8,000 nt of DNA from Actinomycetales bacterium. GTDB lineage: Bacteria > Actinomycetota > Actinomycetes > Propionibacteriales > Nocardioidaceae. Of the stretch, positions 7,380-8,000 are shown in pieces. Positions within the stretch are counted from its first letter, which is position 1, and the number at the start of each line of letters is the position of its first letter. The notes below the pieces were generated by a model. The model saw only the letters and a program-made list of their open reading frames with translations, had not been told where the DNA came from and searched no databases. The stretch is from positions 1-8,000 of the forward strand of contig JAAZCT010000096.1 of assembly GCA_012513165.1 (NCBI GenBank). Direction: 5' to 3'. The position numbers were made by a program, and so were the translations under genes.

Positions 7380-7822
7380 TGCCAGGCCCAAGACATGGTC
7401 AGAAATCCGACCGCATCAAGCAGATCGTCGCAGGTCTGCTTGAGCGGCGGATCAAAGATCCACGCCTTGGATTCGTGACGATTACCGATGTGCGGCTGAC
7501 CGGAGACGGTCAGCACGCATCGGTCTTCTATACGGTTCTTGGCGACGAGGCAGCGCGCCGAGATTCGGCCGCTGCGTTATCTAGTGCCACGGGTCTGATT
7601 CGCTCAGAAGTGGGCAAGTTGCTCGGTGTTCGCCACACTCCGTCAATTGAGTTTCATATTGACTCGGTTCCGGAGGTTGCCAAAGAACTCGAGGATCTCC
7701 TTGCGCAGGTCAAAACCTCGGATGCCCAGATTGCTGCTCGCGCCGAGGGCGCCACCTATGCGGGCGGTGAGAACCCCTATAAAGAACCACGAGCCGAAGG
7801 CGCATCTGACTCAGATGACTGA
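7379..7822 (+). CDS. rbfA: Ribosome-binding factor A
   Basis: RbfA binds the 30S subunit near the 5' end helix of 16S rRNA during late maturation and is released before initiation; it also has a cold-adaptation role in model bacteria. The 147-residue product has the KH-like core with the family signatures [34 protein letters not shown] in overlapping parts (about 10-43), ASVFYTVLG (47-55), and [18 protein letters not shown] (about 75-92), then a C-terminal tail rich in Glu, Ala and Asp (about 120-147). The ATG overlaps the infB stop as TGATG, with no strong ribosome-binding site, which fits translation by ribosomes leaving infB. The 3' end overlaps truB by 8 nt in another frame. Confidence 0.96.
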   Translation: MPGPRHGQKSDRIKQIVAGLLERRIKDPRLGFVTITDVRLTGDGQHASVFYTVLGDEAARRDSAAALSSATGLIRSEVGKLLGVRHTPSIEFHIDSVPEVAKELEDLLAQVKTSDAQIAARAEGATYAGGENPYKEPRAEGASDSDD

Positions 7823-8000
7823 AACTCCTCCCGTCGTGTTGAAAGTAACTGATCCGGGATTCGTCTTCATTGATAAGCCCACAGGCTGGACCAGTCACGA
7901 CGTGGTTGCCCGGGTGCGACGGGTTCTCGGCACACGAAAAGTGGGCCACGCGGGAACACTCGATCCGCTTGCGACAGGCCTGCTGATCGTTGGCGTGAAC
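7815..8000 (+). CDS. truB: tRNA pseudouridine-55 synthase TruB (3' end outside the window)
   Basis: TruB converts U55 in the T-loop of tRNAs to pseudouridine and also has a tRNA-folding role. The 62 codons in the window read [21 protein letters not shown] followed by [18 protein letters not shown], then the catalytic segment [18 protein letters not shown]. The invariant catalytic aspartate is residue 50, in GTLDP. The ATG at 7815 is the only ATG in this frame ahead of the conserved [10 protein letters not shown] segment and overlaps the rbfA end by 8 nt. GTG 7836 and TTG 7839 are possible later starts, but none of the three has a strong ribosome-binding site. The frame is open to the right edge, so roughly four fifths of the protein is missing. 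Confidence 0.93.
   Translation, partial: MTETPPVVLKVTDPGFVFIDKPTGWTSHDVVARVRRVLGTRKVGHAGTLDPLATGLLIVGVN

Overview
The window carries a translation and transcription housekeeping cluster from an actinobacterium (Actinomycetota). It is moderately GC-rich by eye. The order proS, two opposite-strand genes, rimP, nusA, ylxR, infB, rbfA, truB closely follows the gene order I recall for Mycobacterium tuberculosis (proS, Rv2844, Rv2843, rimP, nusA, ylxR, infB, rbfA). NusA ends after its two KH domains, as in actinobacteria, and IF2 has the long Lys/Ala and Gly/Pro/Arg-rich N-terminal extension of high-GC Gram-positives. I cannot name the genus.

Layout. Positions 1-1640 hold the 3' part of proS (+), cut by the left edge. 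Positions 1652-2493 hold two minus-strand genes that overlap by ATGA: an upstream protein with a signal or anchor segment, and a DUF4439 ferritin-like protein. They converge on proS and diverge from rimP. A 79-bp divergent intergenic region (2494-2572) precedes a plus-strand run: rimP (2573-3025), nusA (3025-4098), ylxR (about 4101-4397), a 114-bp leader, infB (4512-7379), rbfA (7379-7822) and the 5' end of truB (7815 to the right edge). The rimP/nusA and infB/rbfA junctions are TGATG overlaps, and rbfA/truB overlap by 8 nt, so the run reads as one translationally coupled operon.

How the genes work together. RimP and RbfA mature the 30S subunit, NusA acts on RNA polymerase elongation and termination, YlxR is a small RNA-binding-type protein that travels with nusA, IF2 places initiator tRNA on the 30S subunit, TruB makes the tRNA pseudouridine at position 55, and ProRS charges tRNA-Pro.

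Most of the window is conserved core. The part that ordinary annotation leaves unexplained is the ylxR-infB gap. It contains a 20-codon reading frame that starts on the ylxR stop codon behind a good ribosome-binding site, an out-of-frame chain of ATGA-linked mini-ORFs, and a stable hairpin just before the infB ribosome-binding site. I saw no mobile element, CRISPR array, tRNA or rRNA gene.
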